In this document: positions 26,200 through 34,774 of the stretch, in pieces
How positions within the stretch are numbered: the stretch's first letter is position 1
Layout: each line of letters opens with the position of its first letter
Source: JANPPS01 sp964242575
GTDB taxonomy: Bacteria > Pseudomonadota > Alphaproteobacteria > Acetobacterales > Acetobacteraceae
Assembly (NCBI GenBank): GCA_964242575.1
Contig: CAXTCN010000001.1
Coordinates: 76,694 to 140,693, forward strand
Direction: 5' to 3'
Length of the DNA stretch: 64,000 bases
The notes under the pieces: generated by a model
The model's database searches: none
Seen by the model: only the letters and a program-made list of their open reading frames with translations
Told to the model about the DNA's origin: nothing
Position numbers and translations under genes: made by a program

Positions 26200-27040
26200 G
26201 CTGGGCTTCCTCTCCGGTGTTCAAGCCGTTAGCGCGCCAGGACAGCTTCAAGTTGCGCGCGGCCTGTCTTGTCCGGAGCACGCCCAGGCACAATAGTCCG
26301 GTGCCGAGCATACCAAGGGAGATCGGCTCTGGCACACTGATGAAGGCGAAGCGTGTGCTGGTGTCGGAACTTGGAGGCCGGTAGCCGACGGTGTGGTTGT
26401 CAGACTCAAAGCCGCCGCCGCCTATTTGCTGGAAACGCACCTGGTCAAAGTAACCATTCGTGTCAAAGAAGTTGATGAACGCATACTGCTGACCGGCGTT
26501 TTGCGTCGGCTCCGAGGGATTGCCGCAGTAAGCGTTGCCGTCCTTGCAAGAGCCTAAGGATTTGATGAGCATGTTGGGCGTATAGGTGTAGATAGTTTCA
26601 TTGTTGCGCCGAAACTCGAGCATGTTGCCTGCATCCAATGCCGACAACTGCATGCCGAAGTAGTTTAGGCCGGGAATGCTGTCACCGTGACGTAGGTCGA
26701 GTGTATAGCCGCTGGCCGCGAATGTGACGATATAGTTTCCAGCTCCACCAGCACCGCCATAGAGGTCAGCGCCCGAGATGCCGAGAGTTCCGGAATATCG
26801 TCCGGAGATGACACCCTTCTTGTCGAAGGTCGCATCGAAGCTCATCGTTTCGGAAAAGCTGCTCGGCTTGAGGTTGTCGAACGTTTCCGTTCCAACAACC
26901 GATCCCTTGCCGTCCAACCCTGCTTGGTACTTGTCCGCAACTTCAACTCGCGGCTTCAGGTAGTCCAGCACAAAAGCGTCGGCCCAGGCTTAGCTGGATG
27001 GCAGCAGAAGCAAGGCCAATGCTGCCGGAACATGCAGCAT
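26168..27040 (-). pseudogene. PEP-CTERM sorting-signal protein interrupted by a stop in its signal peptide
   Basis: From an ATG at 27040 the frame encodes a signal peptide, MLHVPAALALLLLPSS, then a TAA at 26990-26992, then AWADAFVLDYLKP in the same frame, which continues open for another 274 codons to 26168. Without the stop this would be an exported protein cleaved near AWA-DA. The body is Gly/Ser-rich and beta-like, with one cysteine pair (CKDGNAYC). The C-terminus carries VPEPISLGMLGTGLLCLGVL and basic residues, a PEP-CTERM anchor recognised by exosortase. A tail of about 28 residues after the basic patch is unusual. Restart at the GTG at 26971 would lack a signal. It is either a nonsense mutation, readthrough or a base error. 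Confidence 0.75.
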
Positions 27041-27149
27041 TTGGCTAGATTTACGTTCGAACACAACACGACCCTTTATGATCCAGCGAAGGCCGCCGAC
27101 ATCAGGCCGGCACCGCGTAGGGGCATGAATGCAAGAAAAACCTTTAAAT

Positions 27150-27177
27150 TTAGTAAACGGCTCTGAGCCTATGGCAA
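27150..27177 (-). promoter_or_regulatory. Possible sigma70 promoter for the PEP-CTERM gene
   Basis: On the minus strand TTGCCA (27177-27172) is followed after 16 bases by TACTAA (27155-27150), in an AT-rich patch. It would give a leader of about 100 nt before the ATG at 27040. The rest of the 27041-27283 gap holds a small hairpin, CGCTCC-GTG-GGAGCG (27192-27206), with no T tract, and nothing else I can support. Confidence 0.3.
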
Positions 27178-27283
27178 CAGTTCATCGCTGACGCTCCGTG
27201 GGAGCGCCCGAGCCATCCCTGGGCTAGCTTTTCCACAAAGTGCGGCGGGCAATGCCTGTCGCGTAAACAGGCTCGGCGCGGCC

Positions 27284-27847
27284 CTAAAGCAAAATCAGGC
27301 CCTGCCGCAACCCCTTCGCAACCGCCTCTGCCCGGCTCGCTGCACCTAGCTTGATGAATACCGCCTCAAGATGAAACTTAACGGTGTGGGCGCTGATGCC
27401 CAGAGCGCGTGCCACGGCTTTATTGCTCAGGCCCTCGCCAAGGCACCGCAGGATTTCGACCTCCCGCGGTGTCAATGGGGTATGCGCCGGCTCGTTCCTC
27501 GAACGGTTGGCCTCGATTCGGTCAGGCCCACTCATGCCGACACGCAAGCCGGCGGCGACAGCGCGTAACCCGGCATCCAACTGCCTCGGCGTGAGGTCTG
27601 GCGGAAGCACGTTGCCCGGATCATCCCACTGTGCCGACAGCCGCAGGACCACCTGCTGCGTCCGCGTCACGACAAGGCCGTCAGCCAGGATCACGTCGGG
27701 ATCAGTGCTTGACGTTACGGTGTGCCCCGCCAACGCGACACGGGCCGCCATATCGGCCTGCCGCACCGGGTCGGCGGCGACCACTGCGACTAGAAGGCCG
27801 GTCTCTGCTGAGACTCCATGCGCCAGGGCTGCGCCCGGGACCCTCAT
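27284..27847 (-). CDS. LuxR-type transcriptional regulator with degenerate receiver domain
   Basis: A 187-residue DNA-binding protein. The C-terminal ~65 residues are a GerE/LuxR helix-turn-helix: LTPREVEILRCLGEGLSNKA followed by VARALGISAHTVKFHLEAVF and KLGAASRAEAVAKG. The N-terminal ~115 residues resemble a shortened response-regulator receiver: DPDVILADG may correspond to the strand bearing the phosphorylated Asp, and LDAGLRAVAAGLRV to the last helix. The middle strands and the conserved Lys are missing, so phosphorylation is doubtful. The ATG at 27847 has no clear ribosome binding site. No histidine kinase is adjacent; targets are unknown. Confidence 0.8.
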   Translation of the reverse strand: MRVPGAALAHGVSAETGLLVAVVAADPVRQADMAARVALAGHTVTSSTDPDVILADGLVVTRTQQVVLRLSAQWDDPGNVLPPDLTPRQLDAGLRAVAAGLRVGMSGPDRIEANRSRNEPAHTPLTPREVEILRCLGEGLSNKAVARALGISAHTVKFHLEAVFIKLGAASRAEAVAKGLRQGLILL

Positions 27848-27930
27848 GGGATGCGCTCTGCGGTAAAACCAGCGTTCAGCGACATGCCGCTATGATACCT
27901 TTGACACGCTCAGGGCAGCTTTTGCTCATG

Positions 27931-27958
27931 GTGGCATCTCCAATCCATGACATATAAG
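27931..27958 (+). promoter_or_regulatory. Possible promoter for creA
   Basis: GTGGCA (27931-27936), 16 bases, then TATAAG (27953-27958), in the gap between the luxR-like gene and creA. It predicts a start near 27965 and a leader of about 120 nt. A TTGACA at 27901-27906 lacks a matching -10. Confidence 0.35.
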
Positions 27959-28088
27959 AAGAGTCTTAGGCGTTCGCATCACCGGATAAGTGGGGGAGGG
28001 CCGTTGCGGCGCTCGTTGCGGTGCCACCGGCCGACGCAACGCGGCGTGATTTCCGGCGTTGAGGCAGAGTCCACCTAAGGTGTCTTCT

Positions 28089-28565
28089 ATGAGATCGTTC
28101 CCGACCATTCTCCTGCTTGGCCTGATGACTGGCCCCGTGCTGGCCGCCAGCGATGATCCCACCCGCATCGGCGACGTCAGCACGACATTCCGCGTGGTGG
28201 GACGCAATGACAGAATCGTGGTGGACCGCTACGACGACCCGAAGGTAAGCGGCGCGAGTTGCTATGTGTCGCGCGCGGAAACCGGCGGCATCAAAGGAAC
28301 CGTTGGCCTCGCCACGGACCCCAGCCGCTTCAGCATCGCTTGCCGCGCGACGGGCGCTATCTCCATCCCTGACCGGCTACCTGACAACGAGGTCGTGTTT
28401 GGCGCCTCGGCCAATTGGTTGTTCAAGGAAATCCGGGTCAGCCGCATGTGGGATGCGCAAAAGCGGACGCTGGTTTATCTTGTATGGTCCACGCGGGCGC
28501 TCAGTACAGGTGGCAGCCCGTATAACAGCGTCAGCGTAATCTCGGTCAACGCGCCGGGCAGCTAA
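28089..28565 (+). CDS. creA: CreA family periplasmic protein
   Basis: A 158-residue exported protein of the CreA family, named after an E. coli ORF next to creBC and without known biochemistry. The signal peptide is MRSFPTILLLGLMTGPVLA, cleaved before ASDD. The mature part carries the hallmarks FRVVGRNDRIVVDRYDDPKV, SCYVSRAETGGIKGTVGLA and FSIACR, the two Cys possibly forming a disulfide. I start at the ATG at 28089 (AAGG upstream); an in-frame upstream start would precede the signal peptide by 10 residues. It converges on the small secreted-protein gene with 13 bp between stops. Confidence 0.9.
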   Translation: MRSFPTILLLGLMTGPVLAASDDPTRIGDVSTTFRVVGRNDRIVVDRYDDPKVSGASCYVSRAETGGIKGTVGLATDPSRFSIACRATGAISIPDRLPDNEVVFGASANWLFKEIRVSRMWDAQKRTLVYLVWSTRALSTGGSPYNSVSVISVNAPGS

Positions 28566-28578
28566 CTTTCGACCCACG

Positions 28579-28959
28579 TCATTGCGACTGTAGCGGCATC
28601 CGCAAGTTGAAGCCGGCGCCCGGCAAGGCTCGACGCTCCTGCTCCTCCTGAGCGCTCGAGCCGGCTGAGAAGCCGTCACCGCGATATTGCCTGCCACGAG
28701 TGAAGATGCTTGGCGAGAGTTGCGGGGCATTGCTGGCGCGCGGTGGCGCTGGGGCCGCGCTGTCCCGGTTCGGCAACGGTGCCGGTATGAAAATTGGTCC
28801 GCCCGTCTGTGGGACAGCAGTTGAGGACGGCGGCGGCGACAGTATGATGGGTGCCGGCGGCGTCGCTTGCAGGCTCAAACCGCGGGTCGCCTGCGCGTTC
28901 ACGCCCCAGGAGGCGGTTACGATGGCAGCCGCGCAAAGGGCTGCGAACATCCTCGTCAT
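28579..28959 (-). CDS. Hypothetical exported proline-rich protein
   Basis: 126 residues with a signal peptide (MTRMFAALCAAAIVTASWG, cleavage near VNA-QA), then a Pro/Ala/Ser-rich disordered body with no cysteine and no recognised domain. Its ATG overlaps the stop of the Nudix gene (ATGA), so it is translated as the second gene of that pair. Function unknown; low-complexity secreted proteins of this kind are often lineage-specific. Confidence 0.55.
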   Translation of the reverse strand: MTRMFAALCAAAIVTASWGVNAQATRGLSLQATPPAPIILSPPPSSTAVPQTGGPIFIPAPLPNRDSAAPAPPRASNAPQLSPSIFTRGRQYRGDGFSAGSSAQEEQERRALPGAGFNLRMPLQSQ

Positions 28960-29498
28960 ATCTGCACCTCCGGCGACATGCCACGGGGGTCTAAAAGTGG
29001 ATTGGCGTCAGGCGCACCCAACGGACCTGTCTCAGCCCGGTGCCACGCCTGCAACGACCAGTGAACCGATGGGAACGCGAGTTCGTCCCATGGAATTTCG
29101 TTCCAAGCAAACAGGCGAACGTCTAGGCTCTCGGTTCCGGCCGCATAAGTCGGCGGTCCCGTGAACCCGGCCCGGAAAATGATCTGGACCTGGCCGATGC
29201 GAGCGATGCTGTACACCGCCAAAATGCCGTCGAGCGTGATGCGGGCCTGCGCCTCTTCGAACGCCTCCCGTTGCGCGCCCTCCTCGACGGTCTCGTTCAG
29301 TTCCAGGTAGCCGGCCGGGAGAGTCCAGAACCCGTGACGTGGCGCAATCGCGCGGCGGCACAACAGGACTCGGTCTTCGGCCACAACCACGGAGCCAACC
29401 ACGATCTTTGGGTTCTCGTAGGCTACCCAGCCGCACGTATCGCAGACATCCCTTTCACGGGTGTCGCCGGCCGGAACGATGGTTGAGAAGCGCGCCAT
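28956..29498 (-). CDS. Nudix hydrolase with half a zinc ribbon
   Basis: A 180-residue hydrolase of nucleoside-diphosphate-linked compounds. The Nudix box is readable as GYLELNETVEEGAQREAFEE (G-x5-E-x7-REx-xEE), though the glycine normally following EE is Gln-Ala. Before it lies CDTCGWVAYENPKIVVGSVV, the second knuckle of the N-terminal zinc ribbon of NudC-like/ADP-ribose-type proteins. The first CxxC is absent: the codon two before the ATG is an in-frame TAA, so the protein starts just after where it should be. Either the ribbon has been lost or the 5' end is damaged. Substrate unknown. Confidence 0.82.
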   Translation of the reverse strand: MARFSTIVPAGDTRERDVCDTCGWVAYENPKIVVGSVVVAEDRVLLCRRAIAPRHGFWTLPAGYLELNETVEEGAQREAFEEAQARITLDGILAVYSIARIGQVQIIFRAGFTGPPTYAAGTESLDVRLFAWNEIPWDELAFPSVHWSLQAWHRAETGPLGAPDANPLLDPRGMSPEVQI

Positions 29499-29564
29499 GT
29501 CTTAAGTTGCAGCTTGGAGCAGGCCGGATCAAGTCTCGTCGCTGAGATTCAACGGCCCCTGCCG

Positions 29565-29768
29565 CTATACGCTGAGGTTCAGCAACGACCCTCTTGGCTT
29601 AAAACCCGGCGGCGCACCGCCGATAGCGGGCAGCTTGTCCGGAGGTGCGGCCTGCAGCGGCGCTCCGCCCTCGATAGGGTTGCGCGCCAAGCGAACCGGT
29701 CCGGGCCGCTGCAACGGAGCCGTGGTGGGAACGCCAGAGAAAGCGGAGAGCGAATTGGGTGACAACAT
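29565..29768 (-). CDS. Possible small proline-rich protein
   Basis: A 67-codon frame starting MLSPNSLSAFSGVP and ending GFKPRGSLLNLSV with steady GC-rich third positions and a Pro/Gly/Ala-rich composition. There is no clear ribosome binding site and no domain. It fills most of the 322-bp gap between nudix and pgk (29499-29820), in which I see nothing else apart from a T-rich run after pgk (about 29780-29805). Confidence 0.3.
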   Translation of the reverse strand: MLSPNSLSAFSGVPTTAPLQRPGPVRLARNPIEGGAPLQAAPPDKLPAIGGAPPGFKPRGSLLNLSV

Positions 29769-29820
29769 ACCGAGGATCGTAACCGGAAAAGATTAAGGAA
29801 AGATTGCCGTGCGAAGCGCT

Positions 29821-31011
29821 TCAGGCCTGCAACGCCGCAACCCCCGGCAAGGTCTTGCCCTCCAGCCACTCCAGGAACGCCCCACCGGCCGTGCTGACAT
29901 AGCTCAGCCGGTCCAGCACGCCGGCGTGCCGCAACGCAGCGACCGTATCACCCCCGCCGGCGACGCTGCGGAGCGCGCCCTGTGCGGTGGCCTCGGCCAC
30001 GGCGAGCGCCAGCGCCGTGGTGGCGACATCGAACGGCGGCGTCTCGAATGCGCCAAGCGGGCCGTTCCACACGAGCGTCCGCACGTCCGGCAACCGGTCG
30101 CACAAGGCACGGACCGTGTTGGGACCCACGTCGAGCATCATGGCGTCGCCGGGTATGGCCTGCGCGGAGACGGTTTCGGTCGGTGGGTTGGCCCGGAACT
30201 CCCGTGCAACGATGGCATCGACCGGCAGCACGATCTCGCACCCTGCCCGGTTGGCCTCGGCCAGGATATCCCGCGCTGTCGGGTGCATCTCGGCCTCCTG
30301 CAAGCTACGCCCCACATCGGTGCCGTTGGCGGCGAGGAACGTGTTGGCCATCGCGCCGCCGATTACCAGGATATCCACCCGGCTCACCAGGTTGCCCAAC
30401 AGCTCAAGCTTGGTCGACACCTTGGAGCCGCCGACGATCGCGAGGACCGGGGGCGCCGGCGTGGTGAGCGCCGCCTCCAACGCCTCGATTTCAGCCTGCA
30501 TCATCCGGCCGGCGTAGGCTGGCAGCAGGTGCGCCACCCCCTCGGTGCTTGCGTGCGCGCGGTGCGCGGCGGAGAACGCGTCGTTCACGTATAGGTCGGC
30601 CAAGCCCGCCAGGCCGCGGGCGAAAGCCGGATCGTTGGCCTCCTCGCCGGCATGGAACCGGGTGTTCTCCAGCACCAATACGCCGCCGTCCTGCAAGCGG
30701 CCCACCGCCTGTTGGGCAGGCGGACCAACGCAGTCCTCGGCGAACGCGACCTCCTGCCCGAGTGCCGTGCCCAGCGCCGCCGCCATGGGCGCCAGCGACA
30801 TCTCCGGCACCCGCTTGCCCCGAGGCCGGTCGAAGTGACTGCACACGACCACCCGCGCGCCTGCCGCCGCAAGCTCGCGGATCGTGGGGCACAGGCGCTC
30901 GATGCGGGTCAGGTCGCTGATGGCGCCGTCGCGAACGGGCACGTTGAGGTCGGCGCGCAACAGCACGCGCTGGCCTTTAAGCGCGACCCCGTTCAGCGTG
31001 CGCAGGGCCAC
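29821..31011 (-). CDS. pgk: Phosphoglycerate kinase
   Basis: Transfers phosphate between 1,3-bisphosphoglycerate and ADP in glycolysis, gluconeogenesis or the Calvin cycle. 396 residues. LLRADLNVPVRDG, CSHFDRPRGK, VLVLENTRFHAGEEAND, VNDAFSAAHRAHAS and AIVGGSKVSTKLELLGNL are family motifs, with the hinge segment LVWNGPLGAFE and GGGDTVAA. The GTG at 31011 directly follows the gap TGA with no gap, so translation is coupled. It is the last gene of tkt-gap-pgk. Confidence 0.97.
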   Translation of the reverse strand: MALRTLNGVALKGQRVLLRADLNVPVRDGAISDLTRIERLCPTIRELAAAGARVVVCSHFDRPRGKRVPEMSLAPMAAALGTALGQEVAFAEDCVGPPAQQAVGRLQDGGVLVLENTRFHAGEEANDPAFARGLAGLADLYVNDAFSAAHRAHASTEGVAHLLPAYAGRMMQAEIEALEAALTTPAPPVLAIVGGSKVSTKLELLGNLVSRVDILVIGGAMANTFLAANGTDVGRSLQEAEMHPTARDILAEANRAGCEIVLPVDAIVAREFRANPPTETVSAQAIPGDAMMLDVGPNTVRALCDRLPDVRTLVWNGPLGAFETPPFDVATTALALAVAEATAQGALRSVAGGGDTVAALRHAGVLDRLSYVSTAGGAFLEWLEGKTLPGVAALQA

Positions 31012-32028
31012 TCACATGCTTCCGAACAGGGCGGCCGTGTCGGCCATGCGGTTGCTGAAGCCCCACTCGTTGTCGTACCAGGCCATCACGCGCGCCAGTT
31101 GGCCGTCCACCACTGCGGTCTGGGTGGCGTCGAAGCTGCAAGACGCCGCGACGTGGTTGAAGTCGGTGCTCACCAGCGGCGCCGTGCTGTACTCCATGAT
31201 GCCCTGCATCGGCCCGGCGGCCGCGGCCTTGAACGCGTCGTTGATCTGCTGGACCGTCGCGTGCTCCCGCAAGTTCACGTCCAGGTTCACCAGCGATACA
31301 TTGGGGACTGGCACCCGGATGGAGGTGCCGTCCAGCTTGCCCTGCAGGTCCGGCAGCACGAGGCCGAGCGCCCGCGCGGCGCCAGTGCTGGTAGGGATGG
31401 AGCTGACGGCGGCGGCGCGGGCGCGGTGCAGGTCCTTGTGCAGCGTGTCCACGGTGTTCTGGTCCCCGGTGTAGGCGTGGATGGTGACCATGTAGCCGCG
31501 CAGGATGCCGAAGCTCTCGTGCAGCACCTTCGCCATAGGCGCTAAGCAGTTGGTGGTGCAGGACGCGTTGCTGATGACGGTCATGTCCGGGCGGATCACG
31601 TCCTGGTTCACGCCGAACACGACCGTCGCGTCCACGCCGTCGGCCGGGGCGCTGATCAACACCTTGCGGGCGCCAGCGCCCTGGATCAACGCGCTGGCGG
31701 CTTCCTTAGTAGTGAAGCGGCCGGTGCACTCCATCGCCACGTCGACGCCCTGGTAGGGCACCTTGGCCGGGTCGCGCTCGGCGGAGACCTTGATCGGTCC
31801 CCAGGTCCTGCCGCCGTGCCGGATGGTGATGCTGTCGCCCTGGACCTCGACAACGCCGGGAAAACGGCCGTGCACGCTGTCGAAGCGGAACAGGTGCGCG
31901 TTGGCCTCGACGCTGCCGAGGTCGTTGATGGCGACGGGCACGACGTCGTCCCGCCCGCTCTCGACGATGGCGCGCAGCACCAGTCGTCCGATGCGCCCGA
32001 ACCCGTTGATGGCGACCTTTACGGCCAT
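31012..32028 (-). CDS. gap: Type I glyceraldehyde-3-phosphate dehydrogenase
   Basis: NAD(P)-dependent oxidation/phosphorylation of glyceraldehyde-3-phosphate. 338 residues: INGFGRIGRLVLRA dinucleotide loop, INDLGSVEANAHLFRFDSVH, catalytic Cys157 in SNASCTTNCLAP, then the conserved HAYTGDQNTVDT and WYDNEWGFSNRM. The INDL segment suggests NAD preference but does not prove it. It is 13 bp downstream of tkt and abuts pgk. Confidence 0.98.
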   Translation of the reverse strand: MAVKVAINGFGRIGRLVLRAIVESGRDDVVPVAINDLGSVEANAHLFRFDSVHGRFPGVVEVQGDSITIRHGGRTWGPIKVSAERDPAKVPYQGVDVAMECTGRFTTKEAASALIQGAGARKVLISAPADGVDATVVFGVNQDVIRPDMTVISNASCTTNCLAPMAKVLHESFGILRGYMVTIHAYTGDQNTVDTLHKDLHRARAAAVSSIPTSTGAARALGLVLPDLQGKLDGTSIRVPVPNVSLVNLDVNLREHATVQQINDAFKAAAAGPMQGIMEYSTAPLVSTDFNHVAASCSFDATQTAVVDGQLARVMAWYDNEWGFSNRMADTAALFGSM

Positions 32029-32041
32029 TAGACTTTCTCCC

Positions 32042-34099
32042 TCAGTTGGGCAGCCGCTTCTTGACTGCGGCTGCGATGGCGTCCGGCGTGATGCCGAAAT
32101 GCCGGTAAAGCTCTGCCCCCGGCGCGCTGGCGCCGAAGCCGGTCATGCCGATGAACTGCCCGTCCGAGCCGAGCCAACGCTCCCAGCCGAAGCCGCAGGC
32201 GGCTTCGATGCCAAAACGGGGTGCGCTGCCGAGCACGCCGGCACGGTAGATGTCCGCCTGTTGTGCAAAAAGCTCCCAGCAGGGCAGGCTCACCACCGCG
32301 ACCGGCACGCCGTCTTGCGCCAGCAGCCGCCGCGCCTCCGCCGCCAGCGCCACCTCCGACCCGGTCGCGATCAGCGTGGCCTGCCGAGGGCCGTCCGCCT
32401 CCGCCAGCACGTAGCCGCCGCGGGCGCAGCGATTCTCCGCGGAATCGGTCCGGAGCGACGGCACGGGTTGGCGGGACAACACCAGCAGGCTCGGCCCTTC
32501 AGTCTGCCGCACCGCGAGTTCCCAGCACTCGGCGGTCTCCATAGCGTCAGCCGGACGCAGCACGTGCACGCCAGGCATGGCGCGCAGGCCGGCGAGCTGT
32601 TCCACCGGTTGGTGCGTCGGCCCGTCCTCGCCCACGCCGATGCTGTCATGCGTGAACACGTAGATGACCCGCTGCCGCATCAGCGCCGCCAGGCGCAGCG
32701 CCGGGCGCATGTAATCGCTGAACACCAGGTAGGTGCCGGCGTAGGGCAGGATGCCGCCGTGCAGCGCCATGCCGTTCATGCAGGCGGCCATGCCGTGCTC
32801 GCGCACGCCGTAATGCACGTAGCGCCCGGCATACGCGCCCGGCGCCACCGCCGCCATGCCGCGCACTTGGGTCAGGTTTGATCCCGTGAGGTTAGCCGAC
32901 CCTCCGACCAGCTCCGGGATGGCCTGCGCCAAGGTCTCCAGCACGCGCTGGCTGCTGGCGCGGGTGGCGAGCGTCGGGCGGGTTTCGGCCAGTTCCAGGC
33001 GCAACGCCGCCGTTGCCTCGTGCCAACTGTCCGGCAGCCGTCCGGCGACCACCCGCTCGAACTCAGGGCGGAGCGGGTGGTTGGCGAGCCGCTTCAACCA
33101 ACTGCGCCGGGCCGCCGTTCCCCGAACCCCGGCAGCGGCCCAGCGGGCGGTCAGGTCCGGCGGCACCTCGAACGGCGGATGCGGCCAGTCCAGCGCGTGC
33201 TTGGCCGCGTCCGCCTCGATGGGGCCGAGCGGGCTGCCATGATAGGCGGCAGTGCCGGCCTTGGTCGGCGCCGCGAAGCCGATCACGGTCTGGCAGGCAA
33301 TCAACGTTGGTTTCTTGGACCGCACCGCTAACGACAGCGCCGCCACGATCTGCGCCGGCTCATGCCCGTCCACCCGCTTCGTCGCCCACCCCAGCGCCGC
33401 ATAGCGCTTAAGCTGGTCTTCGGAGCTGGACAGGCTCGTGCAGCCATCAGTCGACGAGCTGTTGTCGTCCCACAGCACCGTCAGCCGGTCCAGCCGCAGG
33501 TGCCCGGCCAGCGCGGCTGCCTCGTGGCCCACGCCCTCCATCAAGTCACCGTTCGAGCACATCACCCAGGTGCGATGGTCCACCAGGCTCCGTCCGAACC
33601 GCGCCGCCATCATGCGTTCCGCCAGCGCCATGCCGACCGCGACGCCCAGCCCCTGGCCGAGCGGCCCGGTGGTGGTCTCGATACCCGGGTGGTCGCCGTG
33701 CTCGGGGTGTCCAGCAGCCGGACTGTCGAGCTGCCGGAAACGCTGCAGGGCGCCAAGCTCCATGCCGGCATGGCCGGTCAGGTGCAGCAGCGCATACAGC
33801 AGCATGGACCCGTGCCCGGCGGACAGCACGAAGCGGTCCCGGTCCGGCCAGCGCGGGTCCACGGCGTCGAACCGCAACATCCGGGTCCACAGCGAGGTCG
33901 CCACGTCCGCCATGCCCATCGGCATCCCGGGGTGTCCGGACCCGGCCGCCTCCACCGCGTCGATTGCCAGCGCCCGGATCGCGTTCGCCATCCGCCGCTC
34001 GACCGTCGCCGGCCGCGCCAGGATCGCTGCCTGGTGCGCGAGGGCCAGGGTGCCGTGCCGGGTTGGTGCGAGCGTGTCGGGTTCGCTGGTGCCGTCCAT
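32042..34099 (-). CDS. tkt: Transketolase
   Basis: A thiamine-diphosphate enzyme moving two-carbon units in the pentose phosphate/Calvin pathways. 685 residues. ANAIRALAIDAVEAAGSGHPG, the ThDP motif SNGDLMEGVGHEAAALAGHL, WDDNSSSTDG and YVHYGVREHGMAACMNGMAL (catalytic Glu) are visible, followed by FTHDSIGVGEDGPTHQPVEQ. The N-terminus is extended by about 35 residues compared with E. coli TktA. GGAGG lies just upstream of the ATG. It heads tkt-gap-pgk; fructose-bisphosphate aldolase, often next, is not in the window. Confidence 0.97.
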   Translation of the reverse strand: MDGTSEPDTLAPTRHGTLALAHQAAILARPATVERRMANAIRALAIDAVEAAGSGHPGMPMGMADVATSLWTRMLRFDAVDPRWPDRDRFVLSAGHGSMLLYALLHLTGHAGMELGALQRFRQLDSPAAGHPEHGDHPGIETTTGPLGQGLGVAVGMALAERMMAARFGRSLVDHRTWVMCSNGDLMEGVGHEAAALAGHLRLDRLTVLWDDNSSSTDGCTSLSSSEDQLKRYAALGWATKRVDGHEPAQIVAALSLAVRSKKPTLIACQTVIGFAAPTKAGTAAYHGSPLGPIEADAAKHALDWPHPPFEVPPDLTARWAAAGVRGTAARRSWLKRLANHPLRPEFERVVAGRLPDSWHEATAALRLELAETRPTLATRASSQRVLETLAQAIPELVGGSANLTGSNLTQVRGMAAVAPGAYAGRYVHYGVREHGMAACMNGMALHGGILPYAGTYLVFSDYMRPALRLAALMRQRVIYVFTHDSIGVGEDGPTHQPVEQLAGLRAMPGVHVLRPADAMETAECWELAVRQTEGPSLLVLSRQPVPSLRTDSAENRCARGGYVLAEADGPRQATLIATGSEVALAAEARRLLAQDGVPVAVVSLPCWELFAQQADIYRAGVLGSAPRFGIEAACGFGWERWLGSDGQFIGMTGFGASAPGAELYRHFGITPDAIAAAVKKRLPN

Positions 34100-34168
34100 C
34101 AGACCTCCGAGGGGGTCGCGCGGCTATACGAGCGGTTTGGGCCGCGGGCAAGGGCGAGGGCAGGCGGG

Positions 34169-34743
34169 TCAGGCGAGGCGGGTGGTACGGTAGAGTTCGT
34201 GGAGTGGAACGCGAAGCCCGACGCTCTGGAACACGAGATCCCCGCCGGTAATCAGTTCCGGCGTTTCCGGCCAGCCGCCGTCCGCCTCGCGCCGTAGCAG
34301 CTCAGCGCCGATGGACGCGCTGCGCAGCACCAGGATTTCCTGCACGCTCGGGATAGTGGTGTAGGTCCAGACATTGGACCAGGTCTCGGCCTGGTTGCTG
34401 GGCGACAGGATTTCGACCAGCAGGACCGGGTTCGACAACAACGCCTCCTCATCTGTGTAAGGCGAGCAGGTGACGGCGAGGTCCGGAATTCGCACGTTGT
34501 GCGACGCGTGCACCCGGGGAACGATGCCGGGGGTAACGATAACGCTGCAGGAGCTACCAAGCGATCGGAGGGGTTGCCGAGCGCGATGGTCAACTCGCTC
34601 TGCAAGGCGCCATGCGTTCGATTGGTCGGCGACATGGCCTGCGGCTCGCCGTCCACAAGCTGCCAGGCCCGGCCGTCGCCAGGCTCCCACGCCATGAAGT
34701 CCTCGACGGACATGAACGCAGGCACTTTTGCAAGAGCGACCAT
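34169..34743 (-). pseudogene. Uma2 family (DUF820) nuclease-like gene with a 1-nt frameshift
   Basis: The N-terminal half (MVALAKVPAFMSVEDFMAWE to SELTIALGN) is in one frame and the C-terminal half (LGSSCSVIVTPGIVPRVHAS, then RIPDLAVTC, LLVEILSPSNQAETWSN and IPSVQEILVLRS) is in another. Together they make a complete Uma2 protein with the PD-(D/E)XK-like PDL...VEILSPS core. The frames meet at a run of four G (34570-34573), where one missing base would restore the family sequence. Uma2 proteins are common in multiple copies and of unknown function. Either a recent pseudogene or a homopolymer error. Confidence 0.8.
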
Positions 34744-34774
34744 AGCCCATGATACCACGTCCGCCCCGGAACCG

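Noticed and set aside
27192..27206. Hairpin CGCTCC-GTG-GGAGCG as a terminator
   Set aside because: Only six pairs, no T tract in either direction, and about 80 bp beyond the end of the luxR-like gene.
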